Shown: positions 1 to 9,438, counted from the stretch's first letter. The stretch is DNA of 64,000 nucleotides from Sphingomonas sp. Y38-1Y (GCF_032391395.1 NZ_CP135916.1:124001-188000); one strand, 5' to 3'. The notes: a model not told the origin generated them from the sequence alone. Program-made: numbers and translations.

Positions 1-899
1 GGCGGCAGCGGCGCACCGCCGACGATCACGCGCTTGAGCGAGGGCAGGTCGCCGCCGACCGCATCGAGATGCTCGACCAGCCCCAGCCAGACCGTCGGCA
101 CGCCGACCGACACCGTCACGCCTTCTTCGGCGATCAGCCGCGCGAGGCTGGCGCCATCGGCCTGGCGGCCGGGCAGCACCAGCCGCGCGCCCGCCGCGGG
201 CGCGGCAAAGGGCAGGCCCCAGGCATTGGCGTGGAACATCGGCACCACCGCCAGCACCGTGTCGGTCGCTGAGATCGCCATGCCGTCGACCTGGAGCAGC
301 CGAAGCGTGTGGAGGAAGCTCGACCGATGCGTGTAGGTGACGCCCTTGGGCGCGCCCGTCGTGCCGGAGGTGAAGCACAGCCCGGACGGCGCCGTTTCCG
401 GAAACTCGCCCCAGACCGCGTCGCGCGCGGCATCGGCGATCATCGGCTCGAGCGGCGTCCCCGCCTCGCCATCGATCGTCAGCACGTGTGCGATCGTCCT
501 CGCCTGCGCCGCGATCCCATTGGCGAGCGACAGCAGGTCGGCGCTGACGATCAGGACGCGCGCGCCCGACTGGTCGACCATCGCCGAAAGCTGCTCGGCG
601 GTGAGGCGCGGGTTGAGCGTGTGGCAGACCGCGCCCATGCCCATGACGCCGTACCATGCCTCGACATGCGCGGCGCTGTTCCAGGCGAGCGTCGCCACCC
701 GGTCCCCCGCCGCCACACCCAGCCCGGCCAGCACCGAGGAGACTGCCGTCGCCCGATCCTTGAGCGCGGCATAGCCGATGCGGTCGCTGCCCCCGCCCGC
801 CCGCGCGGTCACGACCTCCGCATCGGGGTGCCATTTGGCGGCGTGTCGCAGGAACCGGTCGAGCGTCAGCGCGAAGTCCTGCATCGTCCCGTCGATCAT
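1..899 (-). CDS. Acyl-CoA synthetase (AMP-binding), N-terminal part; runs off left edge
   Basis: The reverse strand is open from ATG at 899 to the window edge, giving the first 299 residues of an ANL-superfamily acyl-CoA ligase. The AMP-binding P-loop TSGTTGAPKG is at residues 177-186, followed by THRS, and the MFHANAWGLPF stretch typical of medium/long-chain fatty-acyl or aryl-CoA ligases comes later. Ligases of this family activate a carboxylic acid to acyl-AMP and then to the CoA thioester. The start codon overlaps the stop of the upstream esterase gene (ATGA), so the two are translationally coupled; a natural reading is that the esterase frees an acid which this enzyme activates. The substrate cannot be told from sequence. 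The C-terminal domain lies outside the window. Confidence 0.93.
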   Translation of the reverse strand, partial: MIDGTMQDFALTLDRFLRHAAKWHPDAEVVTARAGGGSDRIGYAALKDRATAVSSVLAGLGVAAGDRVATLAWNSAAHVEAWYGVMGMGAVCHTLNPRLTAEQLSAMVDQSGARVLIVSADLLSLANGIAAQARTIAHVLTIDGEAGTPLEPMIADAARDAVWGEFPETAPSGLCFTSGTTGAPKGVTYTHRSSFLHTLRLLQVDGMAISATDTVLAVVPMFHANAWGLPFAAPAAGARLVLPGRQADGASLARLIAEEGVTVSVGVPTVWLGLVEHLDAVGGDLPSLKRVIVGGAPLP

Positions 900-2494
900 C
901 GGCAACCCGCCACCGGCTTGAGCACGGGCGAGATCACACCGGTGTTCCAGTTCCACGGCGCGTTCCCGGCGACGCGGCGGCGACAAACCGCCGCCTCGTG
1001 CAGGGCGAAGCTGCCGGGCAGCAGCTTCTGGCGAAGCGCCGGCTGCGCGGCATAGGCCATGTAGTTGGCGGCCTTGCCATAGGGTTGCCAGTCCGCGCCC
1101 GGCTCGGCGGTCTTCACGAACTGCGTCCAGTGCGACAGCATCGCGTCCGACAGCCGCCGCTCGGCCAGCGTGTCGGGGATCCTGGGCCAATAAGGGGGCG
1201 TGTTCCCCGCCGTGCCGAACACATAGGGAAGCTCCGCCGCGTGGAAGGCATGGAGGCCCGCGCTGTCGGCAGCGGGATAGCCATGGTCGAAATAATAGAG
1301 ATAGCCGCGCTGGCCGATCGCGGTCTGACCGATCGCCAGCCGCTGCGACGTCCAGCCGTAGAGCGCGTCGCGCGTCGTGGCGAGCATGCTCTCGCCGATG
1401 TCGCTCGCCGGATAGAGGCGGAGGAACGTGTCGGCGAGGTCGCCATAGCGTTCGCGGATCGTCGCCTCGTACGCCGCGGCGTTGGCGGGCGCGGGTGGCA
1501 GGAGGACGCGCAGCGAGCGGATCTCGCCCGCGTTGAAGCCGGCGATCACCGGCACCGGCGCCTGTTCGCCGCGATCCCACGTCTCGGCGAGCTGGCGCGT
1601 CAGGATCTTGCCGTCGACCGTCGCCTGCGGGCCATAGAGCTTGGCCGCGGCCTGTCCGGTCAGCGTCTCGGCATCCATCGCGCGCAGCGCCGCGAGGTCG
1701 GGCGCACCGATCGCCGCTGCAACGGCGCTGCCCGCCGCTTCGGCCGAGGGCGTGCCGTGCGCCGCCGCCTTCAGCTCGGGCGAGGAGATCATGTAGGCGC
1801 TCTGCGCGATCGCCTGGCCGAACAGCCCGCGCGCGGCAGGGCTCGCCATCAGGTAGAGGACGCTGAGCCCGCCGGCGCTCTCGCCCGCGATCGTCACCTT
1901 GGCCGGATCGCCGCCGAACGCGCCGATGTTGCGCTTGACCCATTCGAGCGCCGCAATCTGGTCGCGGATGCCGTAATTGCCCGACACGCCGTCCGCCGCC
2001 TCCGCGCTCAACTCCGGATGCGCGAGGAAGCCCAGGATGCCGAGGCGGTAGTTGATCGAGACGACGATCATCCCCTTGGCCGCCATCCGCGCCCCGTCGT
2101 AGATCGGCTCGTGGCTGTAGCCGGTCAGCAGCGCGCCGCCGTGGATCCAGACCATCACCGGCAGGCCCTTGGCATCCTTCGGTGCCCAGACGTTGAGCGT
2201 CAGGCAGTCCTCGCTCATCCGCTGCGGCGGGTTGGCATAGATGCCGGCATTGATGCGCGGCTGGACACAGGCGGGGCCGAACGCCGCCGCCTTGCGCACG
2301 CCCGTCCAGGGCGCGAGCGGCACCGGCGGCTTCCAGCGGCGTTCGCCGACGGGTGGCTGGGCATAGGGAATGCCGCGAAAGACGTTGAGGCCGCGTTCGC
2401 TGCTGCCCTCGATCGTGCCGGCCGGGGCCGTCACGGTCTGGGCGAGCGCTGGCGAGGCCGCGCCCAGCAGCGCGGCGAGGATCAGGCGTTTCAT
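896..2494 (-). CDS. Secreted type-B carboxylesterase (para-nitrobenzyl esterase family)
   Basis: This 532-aa alpha/beta hydrolase begins with a clear signal peptide ending in SPALAQ near residue 19, so it is predicted to be periplasmic or exported. The oxyanion-hole region is HGG at 118-120. The nucleophile elbow GESAGG is at 204-209 (Ser206), and a later FHAAELPYVFG segment carries the catalytic His typical of the COesterase family. Full length fits the family. It hydrolyses carboxylic esters; the substrate is unknown. Its start overlaps the stop of the MFS gene and its stop overlaps the start of the acyl-CoA ligase, both as ATGA, so receptor, carrier, esterase and ligase form one operon. 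A role in breaking down an imported ester is inferred from this order. Confidence 0.93.
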   Translation of the reverse strand: MKRLILAALLGAASPALAQTVTAPAGTIEGSSERGLNVFRGIPYAQPPVGERRWKPPVPLAPWTGVRKAAAFGPACVQPRINAGIYANPPQRMSEDCLTLNVWAPKDAKGLPVMVWIHGGALLTGYSHEPIYDGARMAAKGMIVVSINYRLGILGFLAHPELSAEAADGVSGNYGIRDQIAALEWVKRNIGAFGGDPAKVTIAGESAGGLSVLYLMASPAARGLFGQAIAQSAYMISSPELKAAAHGTPSAEAAGSAVAAAIGAPDLAALRAMDAETLTGQAAAKLYGPQATVDGKILTRQLAETWDRGEQAPVPVIAGFNAGEIRSLRVLLPPAPANAAAYEATIRERYGDLADTFLRLYPASDIGESMLATTRDALYGWTSQRLAIGQTAIGQRGYLYYFDHGYPAADSAGLHAFHAAELPYVFGTAGNTPPYWPRIPDTLAERRLSDAMLSHWTQFVKTAEPGADWQPYGKAANYMAYAAQPALRQKLLPGSFALHEAAVCRRRVAGNAPWNWNTGVISPVLKPVAGCR

Positions 2495-3780
2495 GCGTGG
2501 CTCCGGGTTTCGCGGGCCAGCCGGCGCGCGAGCAGGAGGAAGAGGGCGATGGCGATCAGGTAGAAGGGAGTCAGCGTGAAGAGCGCCGACTGGAGCGGCT
2601 GGGCCGCGCCCGACGCGCGGAACGCGTCGCTGGCGAAGCCCACCCAGGTCGGCCCGAGCCCCAGGCCGATGAAGTTCATGACGAGCAGCAACAGCGCCCC
2701 CGACAGCACGCGCTGATCGGGCCGCACTTCTTCCTGCACCAGCGCGACCGACGCCGAGAGGTAGAAATAGTTGAACACCATCACGACACCGAGCAGCGCG
2801 AGCGCAAAGCCCCAGCCCGGCGCCCAGACGAAGGCGATGTAGAAGGGCATCGCGATCGCCAGCGATGCCGCGGGCGCGATCGCATAACCCGCGCGCGAGC
2901 GGCGGGTCATCCGGTCGATCACCCGGCCCGACAGCGCCATGCCGCCGCCCATGCCGACGACCAGGACCAGCGCATACCAGATCGCAACCTCACCCAGCGC
3001 CATCCCCTTGTCGCGCATCAGGAACAGCACCGCGAAATTGCCGAGGCCATAGGTGACGAACTGCGTCGCGCCGCTGCCGAGCGCGGCGAGCAAGAGGACC
3101 GGGTTCGAGAAGAACATGCGGAGCGTCGGCCAGAAGCGCGCCTTGTCGGCGGGTACCGTCGCGGCGCCGTCGGTGGCGCCGCGCTCGGGCTCGCGGACGA
3201 TCAGGCGGACGACCAGCGCGGTGACGATGCCGATCACGCCGACGACGATGAACGGCGCGCGCCAGCCGAAGCGCTCCGCAATGGTGGCGCCGAACGCGAC
3301 CCCCGCCGCCGCGCCGATCGCGGGCCCCATGTTATAGATGCCGAACGCTGCGCCGCGTCGCCCGGCGGGATAGGTGTCGGTGATGATCGCGTAGGAGGGG
3401 GGCACGCCCCCCGCCTCGCCGAACCCCACCACCATCCGCGCGACGACGAGCTGCGTGTAGTTGGCCGCCATCCCGCACGCGACCGTCGCCCCGCTCCAGA
3501 TCGCGCAGGCGAGCGAGAGCACGCCCACCCGGCTCGTCCGATCGGCGAGATAGCCGACCGGGATCGCAATGAAGCAATAGAACATCGCGAAGTAGAGCCC
3601 GCCGATCAGCCCGAGCTGGCCGTCGCTGATCGCCAGCGCATCCTGGATCGGCTTGGCGAGGATGCCGATCAGCTGCCGGTCGAGGAAGTTGAGGACATAG
3701 ACGAAAGTCAGTGCGGCGAGCACGACGCCCGGCCGCCGGGCGCCGTGCGGCGGGACGAGAGCGGGGGCGGCGGTCGCCAC
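2491..3780 (-). CDS. MFS transporter (spinster-like)
   Basis: The product is about 429 aa with roughly 12 hydrophobic segments. The first transmembrane segment carries NFLDRQ, common in spinster-like carriers of sphingomonads, and a DRTSR loop follows the second segment. The open frame extends upstream to 3906, but that part lies inside the TonB receptor gene and is Ser/Arg-rich noise. I therefore choose the GTG at 3780, which is 4 bases after the receptor stop, has TGAGGCG just before it and places the first membrane segment about 20 residues in. It probably moves the product of the outer-membrane receptor or esterase across the inner membrane. The substrate is not deducible. Confidence 0.9.
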   Translation of the reverse strand: MATAAPALVPPHGARRPGVVLAALTFVYVLNFLDRQLIGILAKPIQDALAISDGQLGLIGGLYFAMFYCFIAIPVGYLADRTSRVGVLSLACAIWSGATVACGMAANYTQLVVARMVVGFGEAGGVPPSYAIITDTYPAGRRGAAFGIYNMGPAIGAAAGVAFGATIAERFGWRAPFIVVGVIGIVTALVVRLIVREPERGATDGAATVPADKARFWPTLRMFFSNPVLLLAALGSGATQFVTYGLGNFAVLFLMRDKGMALGEVAIWYALVLVVGMGGGMALSGRVIDRMTRRSRAGYAIAPAASLAIAMPFYIAFVWAPGWGFALALLGVVMVFNYFYLSASVALVQEEVRPDQRVLSGALLLLVMNFIGLGLGPTWVGFASDAFRASGAAQPLQSALFTLTPFYLIAIALFLLLARRLARETRSHA

Positions 3781-3784
3781 CGCC

Positions 3785-6148
3785 TCAAATCCCGTAGCCG
3801 AGGCGGATGCCGATGGTGCGCGGCCTGAGCGTGCCGAAGCGGCTGACGAGGAACGCTTCCGGGTGGATGTAGACGATCGAATGATCGTCGAAGACGTTCT
3901 CGACATAGGCCTGTGCCGACAGCGGCCCGCGCTTGATGCCGAAGCTGATGTTGGTGTTCACATATTCGTCTGTCTGTCCGAACGTCGACAGGCGGACATT
4001 GGGCAGGCCCGGCGTGTTCGGGAACGAGCTGTTGTACGACCCGACATACTGCGCGTTGACCGCCAGCGTCCCCTTGGTCGCATTGCCCAGGTCGAAGCCG
4101 ATCGAGGTGAAGATCGCACCTTGGAGCCGCGGCGCCGACAGCCGGTGCCCGAGCACTGCGCCCGAGATCGCCGCCTCCGCCGCCGTCAGTTCGGTGATCT
4201 TGGCGTCGTTGTAGGCGGCGTTGAGGCCGATGAAGACGTCGGTGACGGGCACGACGCCCATCTCGACTTCGAACCCCTTGCTGCGCGCCGCGCCGATGTT
4301 GGTCGCGAACTGCACCGAGTCCGAGACGCGATTGGCCTGTGCCTGGATGTTGCTCCAGTCAATCAGGTACGCCGCGGCGTTGATCGTCACCCGCCCGCCC
4401 AGGAACGAGCCCTTGGCCCCGATCTCGTAGCTCTTGAGATCGTCGGATTCCGCGCCGTTGGGGATGATGATGTCGTTCTGGTTGACGACGCTGGCGCGGC
4501 CGGCGAACGCGTTGACGATCGGAGCGCGGAAGCCCGTCGAGAAGGTGGCATAGGTGGTGATCGCGTCGCTGGGCTTATAGGTGGCGCTCGCCTTCCATGA
4601 CGGCTTCTTGCCGACCGCCTTGACCCCCTCGACCGCCTGATAGGCGGGGAAGCTGTTGAAGCGCACGTTGCGCACGTTGCCGAGCGCAAGCCCGAAATAG
4701 TTGAGGTTGAGCCCCGCAAAGCCGGGCGCGGGCGGGATGACGAAGGCGGCCAGATAGCCCCCCTCCTCCGTGAAGCCCTGTGCCGAGATGCGAGCATAGC
4801 GCGCGCCGCCGGTCAGCCAGAACTTGGGCGAGAAGCGATAGGTGAGCTCGCCGAAGCCCGCCAGCTCCTCGCTGATCTGATGCGTGTACTGCTTCTGATA
4901 ATATTGGTCAGGCAGCCCCGTCAGCCCGCGCGCAGCGAGAAACTCGGGCGAGGAGCGGTAGAAATAATCGACGTCGCGGCGGCGGTTGAGATAGAAGCCG
5001 CCGAGCACGAACTCGAAATTGCCGCCCAGCGTCGAGGCGAGCCGCGTTTCCTGCACGAACACCTTGTCATAGGCGTCGGCGTCGAGCCCGAAGGCGATCG
5101 GCGCGCCGGGGAAGCTGCCGCGCGGGAAGGTGCCGGCCAAGTCGAGATAGAAGCGCTGGTCGAAATCCGAATAGGTCGACGAGCTCGTCAGCTTGGCGAA
5201 GTCGAATTCATAGTCGAGCGTCGCATTGTAGATCTGCTGCTTGCCGGTGAAGCGGTCGGGCTGGTCCGAAATGCGCTTCTCGCGGCCGAGCGAAGGGCTG
5301 GTCAGCGACGAATCCTTGGGATCGCTGTCCTCGTACGAGGCGAGCAGCCGGATGCCGAGCCGCTCGGTCGGCTTGAACAACAGGATCAGGCGGCCACCCC
5401 AGTCGATCAGCGTGTTCGAATTCTTCACGCCCGTCCCGACGTTGTCGAGGTAGCCCTCTTCGTTGCGATAGAAGCCGACCGCACGCAGCGCGAGCTTGTC
5501 GGTGACGATCGGCACGTTGAGCATCGCGTTGTAGCGCTGGCGGAAGCTGTCCTTGCCGGTCAGGCCCAGGTCGACCAGCGCCGAACGGTCGAAATTGTCG
5601 AGGTCGGGGCTCTTGGTCAGGATGCGCATCGCGCCCGACAGCGACCCCGACCCGAACAGCGTCCCCTGCGGCCCGCGCAGGAACTCGACCCGTTCGACGT
5701 CGAACAGGTTGGGATCGACCACGGTCGTGTTGCCGATCGTCGAGACGGGCAGCTCGTCGATATAGACCGCGACCGAGCTTTGCAGGTTGGCGTTGTAGCC
5801 GTTGGTGGCGATGCCGCGCGCGGTGAAGTTGTTGAAGTTCTGAGTCGGGCGATTGAGGATGACGCCCGGCGTCTCGCGCGCAATCCCCTCGAACCCGACG
5901 ATGCCCTTCTCTGTCAGCTCTTCCTGCTGGAAGGCGGTGATGCTGAGCGGCACGTCCTGGATGCGCTCGGCGCGGCGGGTGGCGGTGACGATCACGTCGT
6001 CGCCACGATCCTCGGCCTCCTGGCCCAGCGGCGGCGGCGTGGTCGAGGATGTGGGTGCGGCGGGCGAGATCACCGTCTGCGCCGAGGCCATGGTTCCGCT
6101 GAGCGCAATGGCGCCGGCGCACGCCGACGCGAGATAGATCCCTCGCAT
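3785..6148 (-). CDS. TonB-dependent outer-membrane receptor
   Basis: This 787-aa receptor starts at ATG 6148, behind a good Shine-Dalgarno (AGGGAGAGG), with a signal peptide ending TMASAQ. The TonB-box-like VIVTATRR is followed by a plug domain (DVPLSITAF, LRGPQGTLFGSG) and a beta-barrel ending in an amphipathic strand, GIRLGYGI. It belongs to the large family of energy-coupled receptors used for iron complexes and, in sphingomonads, for many organic substrates. It is the promoter-proximal gene of the operon with the MFS carrier, esterase and acyl-CoA ligase, so an organic ester or its parent compound is a more likely ligand than a siderophore. That assignment is inference. Confidence 0.93.
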   Translation of the reverse strand: MRGIYLASACAGAIALSGTMASAQTVISPAAPTSSTTPPPLGQEAEDRGDDVIVTATRRAERIQDVPLSITAFQQEELTEKGIVGFEGIARETPGVILNRPTQNFNNFTARGIATNGYNANLQSSVAVYIDELPVSTIGNTTVVDPNLFDVERVEFLRGPQGTLFGSGSLSGAMRILTKSPDLDNFDRSALVDLGLTGKDSFRQRYNAMLNVPIVTDKLALRAVGFYRNEEGYLDNVGTGVKNSNTLIDWGGRLILLFKPTERLGIRLLASYEDSDPKDSSLTSPSLGREKRISDQPDRFTGKQQIYNATLDYEFDFAKLTSSSTYSDFDQRFYLDLAGTFPRGSFPGAPIAFGLDADAYDKVFVQETRLASTLGGNFEFVLGGFYLNRRRDVDYFYRSSPEFLAARGLTGLPDQYYQKQYTHQISEELAGFGELTYRFSPKFWLTGGARYARISAQGFTEEGGYLAAFVIPPAPGFAGLNLNYFGLALGNVRNVRFNSFPAYQAVEGVKAVGKKPSWKASATYKPSDAITTYATFSTGFRAPIVNAFAGRASVVNQNDIIIPNGAESDDLKSYEIGAKGSFLGGRVTINAAAYLIDWSNIQAQANRVSDSVQFATNIGAARSKGFEVEMGVVPVTDVFIGLNAAYNDAKITELTAAEAAISGAVLGHRLSAPRLQGAIFTSIGFDLGNATKGTLAVNAQYVGSYNSSFPNTPGLPNVRLSTFGQTDEYVNTNISFGIKRGPLSAQAYVENVFDDHSIVYIHPEAFLVSRFGTLRPRTIGIRLGYGI

Positions 6149-6225
6149 ATTCCTCTCCCTGCCCGCCGCTTCGATGCGCAGCGTGTCTGGCAGGATGAAA
6201 CCATATCCACCGGGCACTGTCAACA

Positions 6226-6245
6226 TTCACTCTCACGCGTGTGAA
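6226..6245. promoter_or_regulatory. Inverted repeat upstream of TonB receptor (candidate operator)
   Basis: TTCAC at 6226-6230 and GTGAA at 6241-6245 form a dyad around a core containing the perfect palindrome CACGCGTG (6234-6241). It sits about 80 bases upstream of the receptor ATG (6148) on the reverse strand, where a promoter would be expected. The binding protein is unknown; the nearby MucR-type and LuxR-type regulators are candidates only by proximity. Confidence 0.35.
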
Positions 6246-6529
6246 CGTTTTTAGCGTAAATCACTCTCCCACCCCGCCGATCCCCGTGATGCGGACAGCG
6301 TTGTCGCAGCGAACCCAGGTCGCCGCGCCGGCGGAAGCTATTTCAGCGGACAACTGACGATTTGCGCGCGGCGCCGAAAAGAACAACGAACGCCGCTTCA
6401 GCATCATGGATCGTTTCTGGCGAACCGGCGATCTTGCCGAAGCTTGCGCGATCGACTGAAGATCGTCGAGATCGCTAAGATCGAAACTGGGCCGGCGGGA
6501 CGATCAGGATCGACGGCCATCAACCATTT
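6246..6529. other. Intergenic region between divergent operons
   Basis: No convincing gene is visible in this stretch between the receptor operon on the reverse strand and the MucR-like gene on the forward strand. It is less GC-rich than its surroundings and has several GATC-containing short repeats near 6450-6500, but I see no clear RNA gene or mobile element. It presumably holds promoters for both directions. Confidence 0.4.
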
Positions 6530-6564
6530 ACTTTCAATCAAATCGTTGATCGACGCTTGAAAGT
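6530..6564. promoter_or_regulatory. Nested dyad upstream of mucR-like gene (candidate autoregulatory site)
   Basis: ACTTTCAA (6530-6537) and TTGAAAGT (6557-6564) form a perfect 8-bp inverted repeat. Nested within is a second dyad, ATCAA (6537-6541) and TTGAT (6546-6550). The block is AT-rich in a GC-rich genome and lies 65-99 bases before the ATG at 6629. MucR/Ros proteins are known to bind AT-rich sites in their own promoters, so autoregulation is the simplest reading. Confidence 0.4.
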
Positions 6565-6628
6565 TGTTTCGTTTGGATCAAATGATGCGCCATCAGCATT
6601 GGGTCACAACGAAAGACAGGAGAGGCAT

Positions 6629-7141
6629 ATGGCAGAGGAAGACGTCAAGTTGAACGCGGTCGAGCTTGCGACCGAGTTGACGATTGCTTGGCTGGGCAAC
6701 CAGAACAATCGCGTGGCGGCCGACGACGTCCCCGTCTTCCTGCGCCAGATGCACAGCACGATCAGCGAGCTGTCGGGAAGCCCGGTGGCGGGCGATGCCG
6801 GCGGCGAAGCGACGGGCTCGGAAGAGCATGTCCCGGCGGTGTCCGCGCGCAAGTCGCTCGCCTCGCCCGACCACATCATCTCGATGATCGACGGCAAGCC
6901 GTACAAGACGCTTCGCCGCCACCTGTCGCGCCATGGCCTAACGCCGGAACAGTATCGCGACCGCTACAACCTCAAGTCCGACTATCCGATGGTGGCGCAG
7001 AGCTATTCGGAATCGCGCCGCGCGATGGCGCACAAGATCGGGCTGGGCTCGAAGGGTCGCCAGGCCAAGGCCGCCGCGCCGGCGACCGACGACGCCAAGC
7101 CGAAGCGCGCGCGCAAGGCGCCGGCCGAAACCGCGGAATGA
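6629..7141 (+). CDS. mucR: MucR/Ros-family transcriptional regulator
   Basis: The 170-aa protein starts at ATG 6629 behind AGGAGAGG; an upstream in-frame start at 6557 lacks a ribosome site. The C-terminal half matches the MucR pattern: SPDHIISMIDGKPYKTLRRH (79-98) followed by LTPEQYRDRYNL and DYPMVAQSYSESR, ending in KKIGLG-like residues. The family is a prokaryotic zinc-finger-type DNA-binding fold controlling exopolysaccharide, motility and cell-cycle genes. Here Ser85 stands where the first zinc-ligand Cys usually is, with Asp88, His98 and His102 retained, so zinc binding may be weak or absent. The tail is rich in Lys and Ala. It is monocistronic and ends at a strong hairpin. Confidence 0.9.
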   Translation: MAEEDVKLNAVELATELTIAWLGNQNNRVAADDVPVFLRQMHSTISELSGSPVAGDAGGEATGSEEHVPAVSARKSLASPDHIISMIDGKPYKTLRRHLSRHGLTPEQYRDRYNLKSDYPMVAQSYSESRRAMAHKIGLGSKGRQAKAAAPATDDAKPKRARKAPAETAE

Positions 7142-7147
7142 GACCAC

Positions 7148-7178
7148 GAAGCGCCGCGTCCTTCAGGCGCGGCGCTTC
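7148..7178. terminator. Bidirectional terminator hairpin between convergent genes
   Basis: A perfect 11-bp stem, GAAGCGCCGCG (7148-7158) and CGCGGCGCTTC (7168-7178) with a 9-base loop, lies between the stops of the convergent mucR-like and TonB receptor genes. There is no long T-run on either side, so it is a strong hairpin that may act with Rho. Confidence 0.7.
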
Positions 7179-7187
7179 GCTTCCCGC

Positions 7188-9389
7188 CTAGAACGCCAGC
7201 CGCACGCGCACGCCATATTCGCGCGGCGAACCATAGAATTCGTTCGAGCCGAACTGTCCGCTGACATAGTCCTTGTCGGTCAGGTTGGTGCCATAGGCGG
7301 TGACCTGCCACTCCCCCATGTCGAGCGTCACCAGCGCGGAGAGCAGGCCGCGGCCATCGATCCGGTCGCTGATCGGCGAATAGCCGAGATAGGTGAATTG
7401 CGGCCCGACATAGGCGTAGTTGACGCGCGGCGTCAGCGTGCCCCGCCCGACCGGGATGCGATAATCGACACCCAGATTGTACGTCCATTCGGGCGCATAG
7501 AGGTTGGGGCCGTCCCCCGACACTTGGATGAAGGGCGCATAGTCGAAGCAGAGCGGCGGGTTGGAGGCCGTCCCGGCCGGGCATTGCGGCCCCAGCGTCC
7601 CCGCCGGCAGGTTGCGCGTGTTGACGAAGGTGACGCTCGCCAGGTTGGAGTCGACATAGGCGACGTTGGCGTCGAAGCCGAACCCGCGCACGCGCGCCTG
7701 GACCTGCGCCTCGAACCCCTTGATCGTCACGTCGGAAATGTTCTCGACCCCGTTGAACCCGGTGCTCGGCTCGACGACGTTGAACTGAAAGCCCTTGTAC
7801 TTGTTGTAGAAGGCGGACAGCTGCGTGCGGACGCGCTCGCCGAAGAAGCTCGACTTCCACCCCGCTTCATAGCTCATCACCGTTTCCGGATCGAACTCCG
7901 ACGAGGTCGAGTTGAACCCGCCCGGCTTGTAGCCGCGCGCGACGAGGGCATAGACGAGATTGTCGGCGTCGACCTTCCAGTTGAGCGCCGCCTTGCCGGT
8001 GAAGCGCGCATCGTCATGCTCGCCCGACAGGTCGGCGACGGGCACGCCGTCCGGCGGGAAGCCCGGAATGCCGCGACCAATCGTGACGAACCCCGATCCG
8101 GTCGCCTTGTAGGTCGAATAGCGGCCGCCGACCTGGAGCTCGACCGCGTCGGTCAGCTGGTAATTGCCCTGCGCGAACACGCCCGTCGTCGTTCGCTGGT
8201 TGTCGGGGGTGATATCGGTCGGGAAGCCGCCCTGCCGTTCGAAGATGCGCACGCGAATGTCGTTCCGCTGGAAATAGCCACCGACGATCCAGTCGAACGC
8301 GCCGTCGGTCGGAGAGATGATGTTGATCTCCTGGCTGTACTGCTTCTCGCCCGCGAAATAGTCCTGGAAGGTGTTGCCGCCGACCTCGACCGGCGCCTGC
8401 GATCCGTCGATGTCGAGCAGGTTCTTGATCCGCTTGTTCTGATAGCCCGACAGCGACCGCAGGACGATGCCGTTCGCCAGCTCCTGCCGCAGTTCCAGCC
8501 CCGCCTGGAAGCCGAGGTCGCGATTGCCGGTCGGGCTATCGAAGCTGAGCGTGCGGATATCGCCGACGCGGTACGCGGCAAAGCGCGTGCCTGGGATCGG
8601 GCGATAGGGATAGCCGCCGGTGTCGCGGTCGTTCAGGCTGATCTTCGCCGTCGCCGAGAAGCTGCCCGGCTGCCACAGCACAGTCACGCGCCCGCCCTTC
8701 TCGTCCAGCCGCCCGGCGTCGTTGGCGAGCGGGCCGATGTCGCGATAATAGCTGTCGCGGCGGCGATAGAAGCCCGCGACGCGCACGCCCAGCGTCTGGC
8801 TGACGGGCAGGTTGAGCGCGCCTTCCGCGGTCACCGCGTCGTAATTGCCATAGCCGATCTCGCCATAGCCGCCGATGCCGCCGTCGAGGTCGGGATTGCG
8901 CGAGTTGATGAAGATCGCGCCGCCGGTCGAGTTCGAGCCGACCAGCGTTCCCTGCGGCCCGCGCAGCACCTCGACACTGCCAAGATCGTAGAAGCTGTTC
9001 GCCTGGACGATCGGCGGCTGGAACAGGCCGTCGACATAGGTGGCGACGCCCGCGGTCACGTTGGGGCTGTCGCTGGCAAGGCCGATGCCGCGGATGTTGA
9101 CGTTCTGGATGATGCCGCCATTGGTGACCGACAGGGCGGGCGTCGCGGTCTGGAGATCGGCAAGGTTGGTTACGGCGTTCTTGGTCAGCGCGTCGGCGTC
9201 GAGCGCGGTCGCCGACAAGGGCGCGGTCTGGAGCCGCTCGGTGCGCCGCTGCGCGGTGACGACGATGTCCTGGAGCTGGTCCTCGGGCGTGGTCTCGGGC
9301 GCTGGCGGCGACGCGGCCTCCTGCGCCAGCGCCGGGACGGCGGTCGTGCCGAGCAATAGCGCCAGCGCCGCCTTGGTGCGGATGATCAT
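7188..9389 (-). CDS. TonB-dependent outer-membrane receptor
   Basis: This 733-aa receptor starts at ATG 9389 (Shine-Dalgarno GGGGAGAGG) with a signal peptide ending VPALAQ. The plug begins at DIVVTAQRRTERLQ and includes VEVLRGPQGTLVGSNSTGG. The barrel follows and ends with a terminal strand, YGVRVRLAF. A disulfide-capable pair (CPAG and LCFDYAP) sits in an extracellular-loop region. It lies 49 bases after the serine hydrolase gene and is probably co-transcribed with it, suggesting uptake of an amide/ester compound or its fragments. The ligand is unknown. Confidence 0.92.
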   Translation of the reverse strand: MIIRTKAALALLLGTTAVPALAQEAASPPAPETTPEDQLQDIVVTAQRRTERLQTAPLSATALDADALTKNAVTNLADLQTATPALSVTNGGIIQNVNIRGIGLASDSPNVTAGVATYVDGLFQPPIVQANSFYDLGSVEVLRGPQGTLVGSNSTGGAIFINSRNPDLDGGIGGYGEIGYGNYDAVTAEGALNLPVSQTLGVRVAGFYRRRDSYYRDIGPLANDAGRLDEKGGRVTVLWQPGSFSATAKISLNDRDTGGYPYRPIPGTRFAAYRVGDIRTLSFDSPTGNRDLGFQAGLELRQELANGIVLRSLSGYQNKRIKNLLDIDGSQAPVEVGGNTFQDYFAGEKQYSQEINIISPTDGAFDWIVGGYFQRNDIRVRIFERQGGFPTDITPDNQRTTTGVFAQGNYQLTDAVELQVGGRYSTYKATGSGFVTIGRGIPGFPPDGVPVADLSGEHDDARFTGKAALNWKVDADNLVYALVARGYKPGGFNSTSSEFDPETVMSYEAGWKSSFFGERVRTQLSAFYNKYKGFQFNVVEPSTGFNGVENISDVTIKGFEAQVQARVRGFGFDANVAYVDSNLASVTFVNTRNLPAGTLGPQCPAGTASNPPLCFDYAPFIQVSGDGPNLYAPEWTYNLGVDYRIPVGRGTLTPRVNYAYVGPQFTYLGYSPISDRIDGRGLLSALVTLDMGEWQVTAYGTNLTDKDYVSGQFGSNEFYGSPREYGVRVRLAF

Positions 9390-9438
9390 CGGTCCTCTCC
9401 CCTCGATCTTATCGTTGTTCGTATCGGGCGCGTGCCCG

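Noticed and set aside
3781..3906. N-terminal extension of the MFS transporter to 3906
   Set aside because: It lies inside the TonB receptor gene and reads as Ser/Arg-rich noise; GTG 3780 fits spacing and topology.
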